A program made the translations under genes and the position numbers. A DNA stretch of 64,000 nucleotides from Pseudomonas sp. MPC6. Lineage in GTDB: Bacteria > Pseudomonadota > Gammaproteobacteria > Pseudomonadales > Pseudomonadaceae. This document shows positions 18,109 to 28,059 of the stretch, piece by piece; the stretch's first letter is position 1; every line of letters starts with the position of its first letter. Under the pieces are notes generated by a model that saw only the letters and a list, made by a program, of their open reading frames with translations, had not been told where the DNA came from and did not search any database. Where the stretch lies: NCBI RefSeq assembly GCF_006094435.1, contig NZ_CP034782.1:124001-188000 (forward strand), in the 5' to 3' direction.

Positions 18109-19359
18109 ATGTCTAAATATAAGAATAAATCACCTAAGGTCATTTTGCCGCCCACGGGAGGTGAAATCGGTCTAACCGAAATAGAACAGGCTATTCAGGA
18201 CAACGTGCGCCGCTTCGCCATTGAGGTGATGCGCCCAACCGGTATCAAGCTGGATGAGCTGTCGCCTGATGAGGCGATTGCCGCTGACTCACCGTACTGG
18301 TTGATGCTGGGGCAGTTCGCCGAGCTGGGGCTGACCCCCAGTGTCTTAGCGGAGATGCCCCGGGAAGAGCAGGGGCGTCTAATACCAATTATTTACGAAG
18401 AGCTAGGCTACGGAGACTCTGGTCTGGCGGTCTCCCTGGCGGCTGGTTCTCTGGTTTCTTTGATGGCCCATCACTATCAGAACCAGGCGATGATTGAATT
18501 AAGCGAAGGTAAGCTGGGTTGCTGGGCGATTACTGAGCCGGATCACGGCTCCGACACCCTCGATTACAACCGTCAGAACGTCTACCCCGGCAGCGATTAT
18601 GACCGCCCTAACTGTACCGTGACTATCGATGGCGATGAACTGGTAATTAATGGCCAGAAATCTGCTTGGGTGTCCAATGGGGTGATCGCCCAAGTGGCGG
18701 TGCTGTTTGCTGCTTGCGATTCGGGAAGCGGTGTCGATGCCCGCAATGGTGCCATTGTGGTAGTGCCCTTGGATGAGCCGGGTGTTAGTCGAGGTAAGTC
18801 GCTGGATAAGGTAGGGCAACGAGCACTGAACCAAGGCGAAGTCTACTTCGAGAACGTGCGTCTCTCGAAAACACACCTGCTGGTTGGGCCGGAAGGTTAT
18901 GAGGCAGGTACCTATGCGATTCTGGCCGATGCCAACATGGTGATGGGCGCCATCTTTACTGGTCAGGCCCGTGCCGCTTATGAATTGGCGGTGCAGTACA
19001 CCAACGAACGTAAGGTTGGCGGCACTCTGTTGAAGAATCACCAGTATACCAAGCTCCGTATTTTCGAGATGTTCCGCAAGGTAGAGGCGTCCCGCGCGCT
19101 CAACCGCCGTGCATTCCACTACAACTTCAATGCGCCTGTGCCAGCGATCCAGATCTCCATCGCCTCTAAGGTAACCGCGACTCAGGCCGCACTGGACGTA
19201 TGTAGTGAGGCGCTTCAGGTCTTCGGTGGCAACGGTCTGACCAAGGAGTACCCACTGGAGAAAATGTGGCGCGATGCCCGGGCCTCCCTGATAGAGGATG
19301 GCTGCAATGAAACCCTGGGCATGAAAGCCGGCGGCTATCTGACTGAAATAGAGGGATAA
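18109..19359 (+). CDS. acyl-CoA dehydrogenase family protein
   Basis: This FAD flavoenzyme of 416 residues is predicted to make an alpha,beta-unsaturated acyl-CoA. Family landmarks are the FAD-binding WAITEPDHGSD (about residues 139-149), YTNERKVGG in the helical C-terminal domain, and ALQVFGGNGLTKEYPLEKMWRDA near the end. AGGGGAAC precedes the ATG. The stop lies two bases before the thiolase ATG, so the two are translated together. With the thiolase and CoA ligase it supplies a beta-oxidation-like route. The side-chain specificity is not evident. Confidence 0.9.
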   Translation: MSKYKNKSPKVILPPTGGEIGLTEIEQAIQDNVRRFAIEVMRPTGIKLDELSPDEAIAADSPYWLMLGQFAELGLTPSVLAEMPREEQGRLIPIIYEELGYGDSGLAVSLAAGSLVSLMAHHYQNQAMIELSEGKLGCWAITEPDHGSDTLDYNRQNVYPGSDYDRPNCTVTIDGDELVINGQKSAWVSNGVIAQVAVLFAACDSGSGVDARNGAIVVVPLDEPGVSRGKSLDKVGQRALNQGEVYFENVRLSKTHLLVGPEGYEAGTYAILADANMVMGAIFTGQARAAYELAVQYTNERKVGGTLLKNHQYTKLRIFEMFRKVEASRALNRRAFHYNFNAPVPAIQISIASKVTATQAALDVCSEALQVFGGNGLTKEYPLEKMWRDARASLIEDGCNETLGMKAGGYLTEIEG

Positions 19360-19361
19360 GT

Positions 19362-20594
19362 ATGAAGCAGAATGCCTATATCGCCGGAATCGGGATGACT
19401 CGGTTTGGCAAGCATCTGGACCGCGGCCTAAAGAGCTTGGCAGGGGAGGCGATTTGCGCGGCTCTGAATGATGCCGGGATAGATAAATCCAAGCTCGATG
19501 CAGCCTATGTTGGAAACGCCGCCGCCGGCATTATTACTGGCCAGGTATGCATACCTGGCCAGTCGGTGTTGCGTGAGCTGGGTATAGGCAAGATCCCGGT
19601 GGTAAATATGGAGAACGCCTGTGCGTCCTCCTCCTCAGCCTTCGTGCAAGCCTGCTCCATGATCACTGCTGGCTTGCACGATGTGGTGTTAGTGGTGGGA
19701 ATGGAGAAGCTCTATCACTGCGATAAGGAGCGGATTTTTTCCGTTTTCGGCGGCTGTATAGATAAAGAGGATGAAGCGGGCGTGCTTGCCCAGTTAGCGG
19801 AGAACGCGAAGCGCAATGGCGCCAAGGTGAACCTGGGCGAGGCCGGTAGCAGCCGTTCCGTTTTCATGGATATTTACGCCACCATGGCGCGGGATTATAT
19901 GGCTCGCAGCGGAGCCACTCCCGAGCACTTTGCCAGGGTGTCGGTAAAGAACTCCAAACACGGCAGCCTCAACCCTAATGCTCAATTCCGCAAGGTGTTA
20001 ACGGTCGAGGAGGTGCTCAATGCTCCTCTGATCGCTGACCCGCTAACCCTGCTGATGTGCTCGCCGATCTGCGATGGTGCAGCAGCCATTGTGCTGGTCA
20101 GCCAGAAGAAAGCCATGGAACTGGGGCTTGGCCAGATGGTGAGGGTCGAGTCGGCGCTGATCTGCAGTGGCTGGGACTATCAACCCGGTGATGAGTCGGT
20201 CGCTACATACGCTGCGCAGAAAGCCTATAACGCGGCCGGTATCGGCCCTCAGGACTTGAGCTGTATCGAACTGCACGATGCCGCGGTTCCGGCGGAACTG
20301 ATGTACTACGAGTACTTGGGCTTATGCGGCCAGGGAGAAGGCGTGGTCTTGCTGGAATCTGGTGCAACCGCGCTGGGCGGACGCATTCCTGTCAACACCT
20401 CCGGCGGTCTGGTGCGCAAAGGTCACCCGATTGGTGCCACTGGTGTTGCCCAGATCGTCGAGCTAACCGAGCAGCTCCGAGGGAGCGCTGGTGCCCGGCA
20501 GGTTGACGATGCTCGTATAGGCCTAGCTGAAAATGGTGGAGGCTACATCGGTACCGATGCCGCGGCCATGACCATGACTATTCTCTCGATATAA
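19362..20594 (+). CDS. thiolase family protein (SCP-x / lipid-transfer type)
   Basis: This 410-residue thiolase-fold enzyme is predicted to split or form a beta-ketoacyl-CoA. The nucleophilic Cys is C87 in ENACASSSSAF. Later motifs are CIELHDAAVPAELMYYE and TSGGLVRKGHPIGATG with the catalytic His. The HDA form of the middle motif fits the SCP-x/lipid-transfer subgroup, often used on bulky or branched acyl chains, more than acetyl-CoA acetyltransferases. GAGGGA precedes the start. A 28-base perfect palindrome lies inside the gene at 19536-19563. Confidence 0.9.
   Translation: MKQNAYIAGIGMTRFGKHLDRGLKSLAGEAICAALNDAGIDKSKLDAAYVGNAAAGIITGQVCIPGQSVLRELGIGKIPVVNMENACASSSSAFVQACSMITAGLHDVVLVVGMEKLYHCDKERIFSVFGGCIDKEDEAGVLAQLAENAKRNGAKVNLGEAGSSRSVFMDIYATMARDYMARSGATPEHFARVSVKNSKHGSLNPNAQFRKVLTVEEVLNAPLIADPLTLLMCSPICDGAAAIVLVSQKKAMELGLGQMVRVESALICSGWDYQPGDESVATYAAQKAYNAAGIGPQDLSCIELHDAAVPAELMYYEYLGLCGQGEGVVLLESGATALGGRIPVNTSGGLVRKGHPIGATGVAQIVELTEQLRGSAGARQVDDARIGLAENGGGYIGTDAAAMTMTILSI
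19536..19563. repeat. 28-base perfect palindrome inside the thiolase gene
   Basis: The 14-base half ACTGGCCAGGTATG is followed directly by its exact reverse complement. It lies in frame about 175 bases after the thiolase start. It could be a protein-binding site or chance; protein coding constrains it. Confidence 0.85.
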
Positions 20595-20605
20595 GGTGAA
20601 CAGCA

Positions 20606-22222
20606 ATGGCTGAAAAAGACTTGTTGATTCTTGCCGACATTATTCTCGACAAGGTCGAACATTCGCCTGACTTGGATGTGCTTACTTTCGTCAATGTCGA
20701 ACAGAACGGTGACCTGACTGAAGAGATCCGCACCTATCGGCAATTGTGGCAAAACGGTTGTCGTGTCGCTGCTGGCTTGGCCGAAGAGGGGATGAAAAAC
20801 GGTGACACCTTTGGCCTCTTGATGCAGAACCACCCGGAGTTTGTGGACGCTATGGTGGGTTCCTCTATCGAGGGCACAGTTTTCGTGCCTATCGACCCCC
20901 GTACCCGGGGTGACAAGCTGGTTTATATGCTTAGCTTTGCCGAGTGTCGCGGGGTGGTGGTGGCCGATTACGCCTTACCTCAGTTGGCTGAGGTGATGTG
21001 CCAACTGCCGTTGCTGGAGTGGATCTGGGTGGTCGATAGCGGTAGTTGCCATGAGCGGCCGCGCAATCATCGACGGGTCCGTGAAATGGTCGAGATACTG
21101 AGGGTGCCCTTTGTCGGGAGGGCGGTCTGCGTGACCGACGCTAACGCGCCAATGCAGTACCTGTATACCTCGGGGACCACCGGCGACCCCAAGGCGATTC
21201 TTGGTTCGTACGCCCGTTTTGGCACTATCGCCGCCTTAGGGCCTGTGGTGGGCCTGGAGCCCGAGGATCGTCCCTACACCGGCCTGTCATTGACTCATGC
21301 CAACGCCCAACTGATTACGCTTGGCAATATCTTGGCCCAGGGCCTACGGGGGGTGATCAGTCGTAAGTTCACCAAGTCTCGACTCTGGGATATCACCCGT
21401 AAATATGGCTGCACCACGTTCAACCTGCTGGGTGGCATGACTACCGCGATTTTTGCCGATCCGGTCCGACCGAGCGATGCCGACAATCCAGTGCGCTACG
21501 TTTTCAGCGCCGGCATGCCTGAGGCTATCTGGGAGGACTTTTCCAAGCGTTTCAATGTTGATATCTACGAGTTCTATGGTGCTGCCGAAGGTGGGCTGAC
21601 TCTGAATCCGCCGGGCAGAGGCCCGGTCGGTAGTATCGGAAAGGCGCCGTCCAGCATGACCTGCACTATCCGCGACGAAGAGGACAAAGAGTGCCCGCGC
21701 GGGCAGACTGGTGAAATTTGTTTCAGAAACTCCGATGGTTCTGTCCCCCTGGTTAACTACCACAAAAATCCCGAGGCCTCTGCGAAGAAAACCAGGGGTG
21801 GCTGGTTACGAATGGGAGACGTTGGGCGTATGGACGAGGAGGGCTTCGTCTACTTCCACTACCGCGAGGGCGGAGGTATCCGCCGCAACGGTGACTTCGT
21901 CAACCCCGCCTTTGTGGAGAAGGCAATCGCCGAGAATGACAGCGTTCTCGATGTGTTCGTTTACGGTGCCCCGATGAAGAATGGTGCACCCGGCGAGAAG
22001 GAAGTGGTTGCAGCGGTTGTTCCAGTAGACGTCTCTAGCTTCGACCCGGCGGCCATCTTCGTTGATTGTCGTGGCAAGCTGGAATCCAACTTTGTGCCCG
22101 GCTTTGTGCAGGTAGTCGATGAGATACCCAAAACTTCATCGGAAAAACCCCAAGAGCGTTTTTTGCTAGAGGGATTTGACCCTGAGGCTGCCAATATTTA
22201 TGCAGAAGCAAACTTTCGCTAG
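20606..22222 (+). CDS. AMP-dependent acyl-CoA ligase
   Basis: This 538-residue ANL-superfamily enzyme activates a carboxylic acid to its acyl-AMP and then acyl-CoA. The P-loop YLYTSGTTGDPKAI lies near residue 188. The core motif EFYGAAEGG is further on, and the hinge/lid MGDVGRMDEEGF near residue 408. The C-terminus retains the catalytic-Lys context SSEKPQERF. AAGGTGAAC precedes the start, which is 11 bases after the thiolase stop. It would feed the substrate into the acyl-CoA dehydrogenase/thiolase steps. Confidence 0.92.
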   Translation: MAEKDLLILADIILDKVEHSPDLDVLTFVNVEQNGDLTEEIRTYRQLWQNGCRVAAGLAEEGMKNGDTFGLLMQNHPEFVDAMVGSSIEGTVFVPIDPRTRGDKLVYMLSFAECRGVVVADYALPQLAEVMCQLPLLEWIWVVDSGSCHERPRNHRRVREMVEILRVPFVGRAVCVTDANAPMQYLYTSGTTGDPKAILGSYARFGTIAALGPVVGLEPEDRPYTGLSLTHANAQLITLGNILAQGLRGVISRKFTKSRLWDITRKYGCTTFNLLGGMTTAIFADPVRPSDADNPVRYVFSAGMPEAIWEDFSKRFNVDIYEFYGAAEGGLTLNPPGRGPVGSIGKAPSSMTCTIRDEEDKECPRGQTGEICFRNSDGSVPLVNYHKNPEASAKKTRGGWLRMGDVGRMDEEGFVYFHYREGGGIRRNGDFVNPAFVEKAIAENDSVLDVFVYGAPMKNGAPGEKEVVAAVVPVDVSSFDPAAIFVDCRGKLESNFVPGFVQVVDEIPKTSSEKPQERFLLEGFDPEAANIYAEANFR

Positions 22223-22252
22223 TCACAATTTATAATAAAAGGAGCAAAGGTT

Positions 22253-23359
22253 ATGAGTAAACCACAAGTAGTTGTCTACGGAGCAAGCGGTTACACCGGC
22301 AAGCTCATCGCCGAATACCTTGCCAAGCGTGGCATCAGCTTTATTGCGGCGGGTCGTAGCGAGTCACGCTTGAAGGCGGAGCTCGGTAAGGTGCCTTTCG
22401 TTGATCGGGTCGAGGTTCAATATGCGGCGCTCGAGCACACCGTCGAAGCCCTCACCGAACTGTTCCTGGGTGTCAAGGTGGTGATCAATGTCGTCGGCCC
22501 CTTCGCTCAACTGGGGCGCGAAGTGGTGCAAGCCTGTCTGAGCGCCGGCGCCCATTACCTAGATACGACGGGCGAGCAGGATTGGGTCATTGACTGTAAA
22601 GCAGAGTACGGTCAAACCTTTGCTGACAAAAAGCTGGTGTTGGCGCCAGCGACCTCTTGGATGTGGAATGCGGGCCTGCTGGCCGCTGAAGTAGCGTTGG
22701 AGACGTCCGGAATTGATTCGCTGGATATTGTGTATGCACCGAACGGTAACCCGTCGCCGGCTTCCACCAAGTCGTTCTTGCGGATGTGCTGCCAGCCGCA
22801 GCTAAAGCTGGAACTCAACAAATTTCAACCCTGGCCTCAGGCCACCGCTTACGAGGCCACGGTGCCTGGTTTCCACCAGCACCTGTTAGCGTTGCCCTGG
22901 AGCGGTGGCTGCGAACCGGTATGGTATGCCGACGATGAGCGGGTACAAAATTGCTCCGTGCTGACGGCCTTTACTAATCGGCCAATGATGGAACTAGTGG
23001 TCGCTAAGATGAAAGAGTTTGCCGACTTGGCGCCGACCCTAAGTGCCAAAGAGCAGGAGGAGCTGACAAACGCTTGGGGCGAATCGATCTGCAGTACCGA
23101 GCCCCCCCGGGAAATTGAGGAAATCAATCGGGTGGTCATCAGTTGTTGGGCTCGCGGGAATACCACAGTGAAGCACGTTGTCTTTTTCAACACCTGCGGT
23201 TACCTCCAGACCGGCGTGATGGCGGCGGAGCTAGCTGACCGCCTGCTGCGAAACCAGCACAAGCGAGTCGGTTTCACCTCTGCAGTTCACGCTGTCGGCC
23301 ATCGTGAGCTGATTGCAGCCTGTGCCGAAGAGGGTATGCACTGCTGGGAGCCTGCCTGA
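22253..23359 (+). CDS. saccharopine dehydrogenase-like NAD(P)-binding protein
   Basis: The protein has 368 residues and starts with a Rossmann motif (VVVYGASGYTGKLIAEYL, residues 6-23). It fits the saccharopine-dehydrogenase-like/trans-acting enoyl-reductase family. Such proteins in lipid pathways reduce a C=C or C=O bond of a CoA or carrier-bound substrate. AAAAGGAGC precedes the start, 30 bases after the CoA ligase, so it is the last gene of the operon. The exact reaction is not clear. Confidence 0.8.
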   Translation: MSKPQVVVYGASGYTGKLIAEYLAKRGISFIAAGRSESRLKAELGKVPFVDRVEVQYAALEHTVEALTELFLGVKVVINVVGPFAQLGREVVQACLSAGAHYLDTTGEQDWVIDCKAEYGQTFADKKLVLAPATSWMWNAGLLAAEVALETSGIDSLDIVYAPNGNPSPASTKSFLRMCCQPQLKLELNKFQPWPQATAYEATVPGFHQHLLALPWSGGCEPVWYADDERVQNCSVLTAFTNRPMMELVVAKMKEFADLAPTLSAKEQEELTNAWGESICSTEPPREIEEINRVVISCWARGNTTVKHVVFFNTCGYLQTGVMAAELADRLLRNQHKRVGFTSAVHAVGHRELIAACAEEGMHCWEPA

Positions 23360-23755
23360 AGCGATTTAGTACAGGACTGTGCCGATGAAGGGTAGAGTCC
23401 TGTGTTGGGTTAGATTCATAGTGAAAGATTTTGCCGTTAGTCTTCCGTAGAAGCTTCCAGCCACGTTTTAAATTAACTGCTAAGTCGAGTGGCGTATTCC
23501 TCGACTGTAAACGAAACCCCGTTCACACAAAACCCCGCACACTCTCAACTGTAGCGGGTAGCCAAGAGGCGCTGGAAGCTTGTCGGGCGATGACCAGTCA
23601 GACCCATTGTCTCGAAGATGTTGATGTCGACACTCCGGGTTTGAGGGCAGTCCACGTCGTTGGTACGCGACAAATTGGGCGTTAAGCTTCATCCGCGACC
23701 AGCGCGTCAGCAAGGTCTCTTTTTAAAGAGGACCTTGCAGCTGGCTTTCTGCAAC
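23360..23755. other. convergent spacer with a hairpin
   Basis: The two flanking genes face each other and no gene is seen between them. At 23711-23737, CAAGGTC and GACCTTG plus CTTT/AAAG pair into a hairpin with a small bulge. This could stop transcription in both directions. Confidence 0.5.
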
Positions 23756-25342
23756 TTACCCCTCTTTCTTACCCATGATAATCGCGATCATATCGTCGAA
23801 AACCTCAAGGAATCGGTTCAATTCCTCCTGGGTATGCTGCGGGCAGATCAGGAACATATTGAAGAAGGGCATGATCAGCAGCCCGTGGTGCCAAAGATAA
23901 GCGTGGGCGAACTCGAACAGTCCGCCGAAGCCAATCTGGGTGATGCCAGTGAGCGGATCGTGACACTTATCGCTGATGAAGTGGAAACAGAGACGATTGC
24001 CCATCATCTCGGCCCTGAAAGGCGCACTGTATTTTACAAATACCGCTTCCATCCCATCACGCACGAATGCAGCCTTGGCCAGCAGCGGATCGAACACCTC
24101 TGGGGTCATCACCTCCTGCATGGTGACCCTTAGGGCGGTAGTGGACATGGTGTTGCCGGTCAGCGCATTGCCCAGAAAACCCAGGCCTGCGCCGGCGAAA
24201 AAGCCGGCCTGAAGCTGCCACTTCTCCACATAGTCGGCCACTTCGCGGTTCATGCCGAACACTGCTCCTGGGATGCCCGAGGAGATCGCCTTTCCGCAGG
24301 CCCACATATCAAATCCTGTGATGCCTTGTGCACCCACCGAACCGTTCCAGGCATGGCCCAAGGTGTGGGTCTCGTCGTAGCAGAGTAGGGTGCCGTATTT
24401 TCGTGTCAGCTCGCGCACCCCTTGGTGCCAGCCCTCTTTGGGCCAGGCCCAGCCGAAGTTGCTCATCACCGGCTCCATCATCACCACAGCGACGCTTTTA
24501 TCCTTGAGGCACTCCTCTAGGGACTCTAGATCGTTCCAGGTGAAGATCTTGGTCCCCTGGTCTACTTCACCGTAGTATTGGGGCATCTCGTGGTAGCGGG
24601 AAATAACTCCGGGCTCGGGCATCATCTTCTGGGTTTCGTCGATGGTGCCGTGGTAGGTGAAGTTAGGGATGGCGATATTCGGTCGGCCGGTCACGCAGCG
24701 GGCTATGGAGAGCAGATAGCGGTTGGCGTCGGTGGCCGTCAGGGCGTGCATCCATACCGGCAACTGGAAGTGTTTCTCCAGTTCCTTAGCGGTAACGGCC
24801 TGCTCCTCGGTACCCATCATCGGGTCGATACCGACGTTCATCAGCGACTCTGCGGCAGCTCTTACTGCAGGGTTTTCTGGTCCGTGGCCAAACATGGAGG
24901 GAGTATCGCCAAACTGAAGGTCGATATACTCGTTGCCGTCTACATCCCAAAGCTTGCCGCCCAGGCAGTTCTTGGCAAAGGGCAGGATCGGTGTTTCCCA
25001 GTCTTTCTGGTAGGATCCGAAGACACCGAAGAGCATATTCTTTCTGCCAGCATCCTGCAGTTTCTTCGAAGTGGGCATCTTGGCCTGCCACAGCTCCATG
25101 TATTTTGCTGACAATTCCAGCAGCTGCGCTTGAGGGATGACGCCCTGTTTTTCGCCCTCTGACGGGTAGAAGCTGGCGAGGTCATTGAAGTCGGCATTGG
25201 GGGCCCACTTGCGCGCGCTGGAATAGTCGAAGGGTTTGCTTGGAACCATCGTCGAGTGCTTTCGGAACACGCGGTTGCCACGTGTATGACCTGCTTCGGT
25301 TTGCTGGGAGGGGGTCTCGAAAATACGGTCGAAATCTGTCAT
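23756..25342 (-). CDS. class III aminotransferase (PLP enzyme)
   Basis: The protein has 528 residues, longer than usual because of an N-terminal extension of about 80. The PLP fold is recognised by VDGNEYIDLQFGD near residue 125, YDETHTLGHAW, and MWACGKAISSGIPGAVFG carrying the Schiff-base Lys. The normal SGTEAN motif reads TATDAN here, which departs from standard omega-transaminases. It may be closer to glutamate-1-semialdehyde aminomutase-type or beta-amino-acid enzymes. GAGG lies nine bases before the ATG. The AraC gene just upstream on the same strand probably regulates it. Confidence 0.88.
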   Translation of the reverse strand: MTDFDRIFETPSQQTEAGHTRGNRVFRKHSTMVPSKPFDYSSARKWAPNADFNDLASFYPSEGEKQGVIPQAQLLELSAKYMELWQAKMPTSKKLQDAGRKNMLFGVFGSYQKDWETPILPFAKNCLGGKLWDVDGNEYIDLQFGDTPSMFGHGPENPAVRAAAESLMNVGIDPMMGTEEQAVTAKELEKHFQLPVWMHALTATDANRYLLSIARCVTGRPNIAIPNFTYHGTIDETQKMMPEPGVISRYHEMPQYYGEVDQGTKIFTWNDLESLEECLKDKSVAVVMMEPVMSNFGWAWPKEGWHQGVRELTRKYGTLLCYDETHTLGHAWNGSVGAQGITGFDMWACGKAISSGIPGAVFGMNREVADYVEKWQLQAGFFAGAGLGFLGNALTGNTMSTTALRVTMQEVMTPEVFDPLLAKAAFVRDGMEAVFVKYSAPFRAEMMGNRLCFHFISDKCHDPLTGITQIGFGGLFEFAHAYLWHHGLLIMPFFNMFLICPQHTQEELNRFLEVFDDMIAIIMGKKEG

Positions 25343-25476
25343 GGGTCGGAACCTCGTGGTTTTCTGGTGGCACGAAACCCGCTTATGTCATGGGTTTCCA
25401 TGCTTACAAACTACGAGGACGTCGTCGCCTCAGAAAGGTTATGTACGGACGAGGGCCGAGTGAAATGCGGACAAAG

Positions 25477-26502
25477 TCAGTTGCGGTAGTGGCTGGGTGG
25501 GTGGCCGGTCCAGTGTTTGAAGGCTTTGCGAAAGTTGCTGTATTCGGAGAAACCGACCCGTTCAGCGACCTCATCCAGGCTAATGTTGGAGTTGCTCAGG
25601 TAGTCGATCGCCAGGTGGGCACGCACGTCGTCCGCAAGGTTCTGGAAGCTAGTGTTGTGCTCGGTGAGATAACGCCGGAGGGAGCGGGTGCTCATCTTCA
25701 GCTCCTCGGCTACCAAGTCCATGCTGGGAAAGCGGCCAGGGGTACGACCTAGGATTCGACGGATGCTGTAGCACAGGTCGGTGACTTGCCCCTGGCGCTG
25801 CAACGATTCCACGCAGAGGGTGCGGCTCAGTTGTGCGCTGATGGAGTCGGCGGTAACCAGGGGGCAGTCCAGATATTGTGCATCGAAGATCATGCGGTTG
25901 CTGGGACTGTTGAAGTGGATCGGGCAGCGGAATAGCCGATCGTATTGCAGGCTATAGGCCGGCTTGTCGAAGGCAACCTCAATCTTCCGGGCCTTGAATG
26001 GTTTGCCGATCAGTACCGGGAAGACCGCATAAACACAGGCAAACAGCTCTTCGATCACGGTTGGCAGCAATGAACCAATGGGGTGCGGGGTATAAGCCTG
26101 CATCACGCAGTGGTCGGGGGTGAAATGGAACTCCATATCGTAGAGTGCGGGGCCCGACTGGTAGTAGTCGTGAGTGACCTCCAGCGCGCTCTTGAGGGTG
26201 GCCGAACTCATGATGGCAAACCCCAACAAGCCCCAAGTGCTAACCTTCTCCCGCTGGCCTACTACCAGGCCGAGTCCCGGCTCCGGGTAAAGTGCGAGCG
26301 CATTCTCGACAATGCGTAGCACCTGATCGTAGCGAATAAAGGTGTTCTGTTGGCGCAGATCCTGAGGCAAAAGCCCCGTACCAGCCAGCACTTCTAGGTC
26401 AGTAAAGCCCTTCTCCTTGATCACGTCGGCAAAAATCGCGACCACCTGGGTGGGCAGAACCACTTCATTGACGCTGGTGCGTGGATCGCTGATCGGGCTC
26501 AT
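25477..26502 (-). CDS. AraC family transcriptional regulator
   Basis: The protein has about 342 residues with the N-terminal ligand domain seen in OruR/ArgR-like Pseudomonas regulators and a C-terminal AraC DNA-binding domain. The last 90 residues include MDLVAEELKMSTRSLRRYL and SLDEVAERVGFSEYSNFRKAFKHWTG. The ATG at 26502 is used; a GTG at 26580 in the same frame is an alternative, and neither has a good ribosome site. It lies 134 bases upstream of the aminotransferase on the same strand. Amine or amino-acid-responsive control is an inference from context. Confidence 0.88.
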   Translation of the reverse strand: MSPISDPRTSVNEVVLPTQVVAIFADVIKEKGFTDLEVLAGTGLLPQDLRQQNTFIRYDQVLRIVENALALYPEPGLGLVVGQREKVSTWGLLGFAIMSSATLKSALEVTHDYYQSGPALYDMEFHFTPDHCVMQAYTPHPIGSLLPTVIEELFACVYAVFPVLIGKPFKARKIEVAFDKPAYSLQYDRLFRCPIHFNSPSNRMIFDAQYLDCPLVTADSISAQLSRTLCVESLQRQGQVTDLCYSIRRILGRTPGRFPSMDLVAEELKMSTRSLRRYLTEHNTSFQNLADDVRAHLAIDYLSNSNISLDEVAERVGFSEYSNFRKAFKHWTGHPPSHYRN

Positions 26503-27027
26503 TTGATTCGATGTGTAATTATGTATGTCCAATTGTGAGTGTGCGGGGAGCAGCTGCCAAGCATATTTGAGAATTGTCACGAAAGGTCGGGGGGATTACC
26601 GGTGGATCGCAGTGCCCATCACTTCCTAGGTGGTGTGGCTTAATGATTCTGGACACCCCGATAGGGGGTTAAGCTTCGCCGATCAAAGCGGTGTTCAGGA
26701 CCAGAGGATCATTTACTACAGATTTAAACTCGAAGCAGATGGCCTAGTTCTAGACCAGGGCTATTCAATATCTGAGGCCTGTAGGTTTATGGGCACAGGC
26801 CTAACGGTCGGTGTTGCGCTTATGGGTTGAGCAACTGCGTGACGAGCGCAGCGGCACAACACCACAGAAAAGTCTCCTGTTAAACAAGATCCGCCCTTTT
26901 TGGTCGATTCGCGGGAGTAGCCTCTATCCGACGAAATGGTTCGGCTAGGAGGAAGTAGCGACACAGCAACTTTTAGCTAGCCTCGCCGTGATGCTCAACT
27001 TGATAGCCTCGGTATTTGTGCTCAGTG
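26503..27027. other. spacer without recognised content
   Basis: No gene, relic or strong hairpin was recognised here between the ureohydrolase stop and the AraC start. It must contain the AraC promoter. Confidence 0.4.
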
Positions 27028-28023
27028 CTACTGTCGTGAGCCAACTTGTTCAGCCAGTAGACAGAGCATCTCAAACAGCAGTGTGGCACCATTTAGTGCG
27101 GTCAGGCCGCTCGGATCCAGGGGCGGAGAGACCTCCACCAGATCGGCTCCGATAAAGTTGAGTCCGCGCAGTTCCCGCAACAACCGCTGGGCTTCCCGCA
27201 TGCTGATACCGCCGGCTTCAGGGGTGCCGGTTCCGGGGGCGAACACCGGATCCAACCCGTCAATATCGAAGGTCAGGTAGACCGGGCTGTCGCCGACGAT
27301 GCGTCGGGCTTCGCTAGCCACTGCTTTCCAGCCCAGATCATCGAACTCCTCGATAGTGATCACCCTCATTTCTTTGTTGCGGGAGTAATCGAGGCCATCG
27401 GAAAAATTCTGCCCGCCGCGTATACCAATCTGAACCGTTTTGAGCGGATCGATCAGCCCTTCGTCGACAGCCAAACGAAATGGTGCGCCATGGTGAAACT
27501 TAGATCCCTGATATTCGCCCCAAGTATCAGTATGGGCGTCGATATGAATTATGGCGATCGGCTGATCATGGACTTTCGCCAGAGCCTTGAGAATGGGGTA
27601 GGTGACCGAGTGATCGCCGCCAATGCCGATGGGTATCACGCCACTTTTAGCGATGGCATCATAGTATTTTTCGATATCCTGGATGGCCGCATCAAGGCTG
27701 AATAGATTGGAAAAACGCACATCACCCAGGTCAGCGATGCGCGCAATATTGAAGGGCTTGACCCCGGTTGCCACGTTGATGGCGCGCATCATGGTGGATT
27801 GGTTGCGCACCTCACGGGGGCCCATACGAGCGCCGGTTCTACAGGTGAGACCGCCGTCAAAGGGGATGCCGATGAGGCCGATATCGACTTGGCTAAGCTC
27901 TCTGACTTGGGGCGCGCGCATAAAGGTGGCGACTTCGCTGTAACGCTGACACTGGATCGGGGTGTAAGTCTCGCCGAGAATATCTTGAGTCTGATAAAAG
28001 CGGTCTATCATTTCGCGGTTCAT
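27028..28023 (-). CDS. ureohydrolase (agmatinase/guanidinobutyrase family)
   Basis: This 331-residue binuclear manganese enzyme releases urea from a guanidino compound. Metal ligands are seen in GIGGDHSVTYP, IHIDAHTDTW and TFDIDGLDPVFAPGTGTPE. The family includes agmatinase, guanidinobutyrase, guanidinopropionase and guanidine hydrolase, and these cannot be separated safely by eye. It is divergent from a LysR gene. Its leader contains two consecutive hairpins, each followed by a T-run. A relic of a related gene lies at 3703-3852. Confidence 0.92.
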   Translation of the reverse strand: MNREMIDRFYQTQDILGETYTPIQCQRYSEVATFMRAPQVRELSQVDIGLIGIPFDGGLTCRTGARMGPREVRNQSTMMRAINVATGVKPFNIARIADLGDVRFSNLFSLDAAIQDIEKYYDAIAKSGVIPIGIGGDHSVTYPILKALAKVHDQPIAIIHIDAHTDTWGEYQGSKFHHGAPFRLAVDEGLIDPLKTVQIGIRGGQNFSDGLDYSRNKEMRVITIEEFDDLGWKAVASEARRIVGDSPVYLTFDIDGLDPVFAPGTGTPEAGGISMREAQRLLRELRGLNFIGADLVEVSPPLDPSGLTALNGATLLFEMLCLLAEQVGSRQ

Positions 28024-28059
28024 AATGGCAGTTTCCCGAGTCGCTGATTGTTGTTATTG

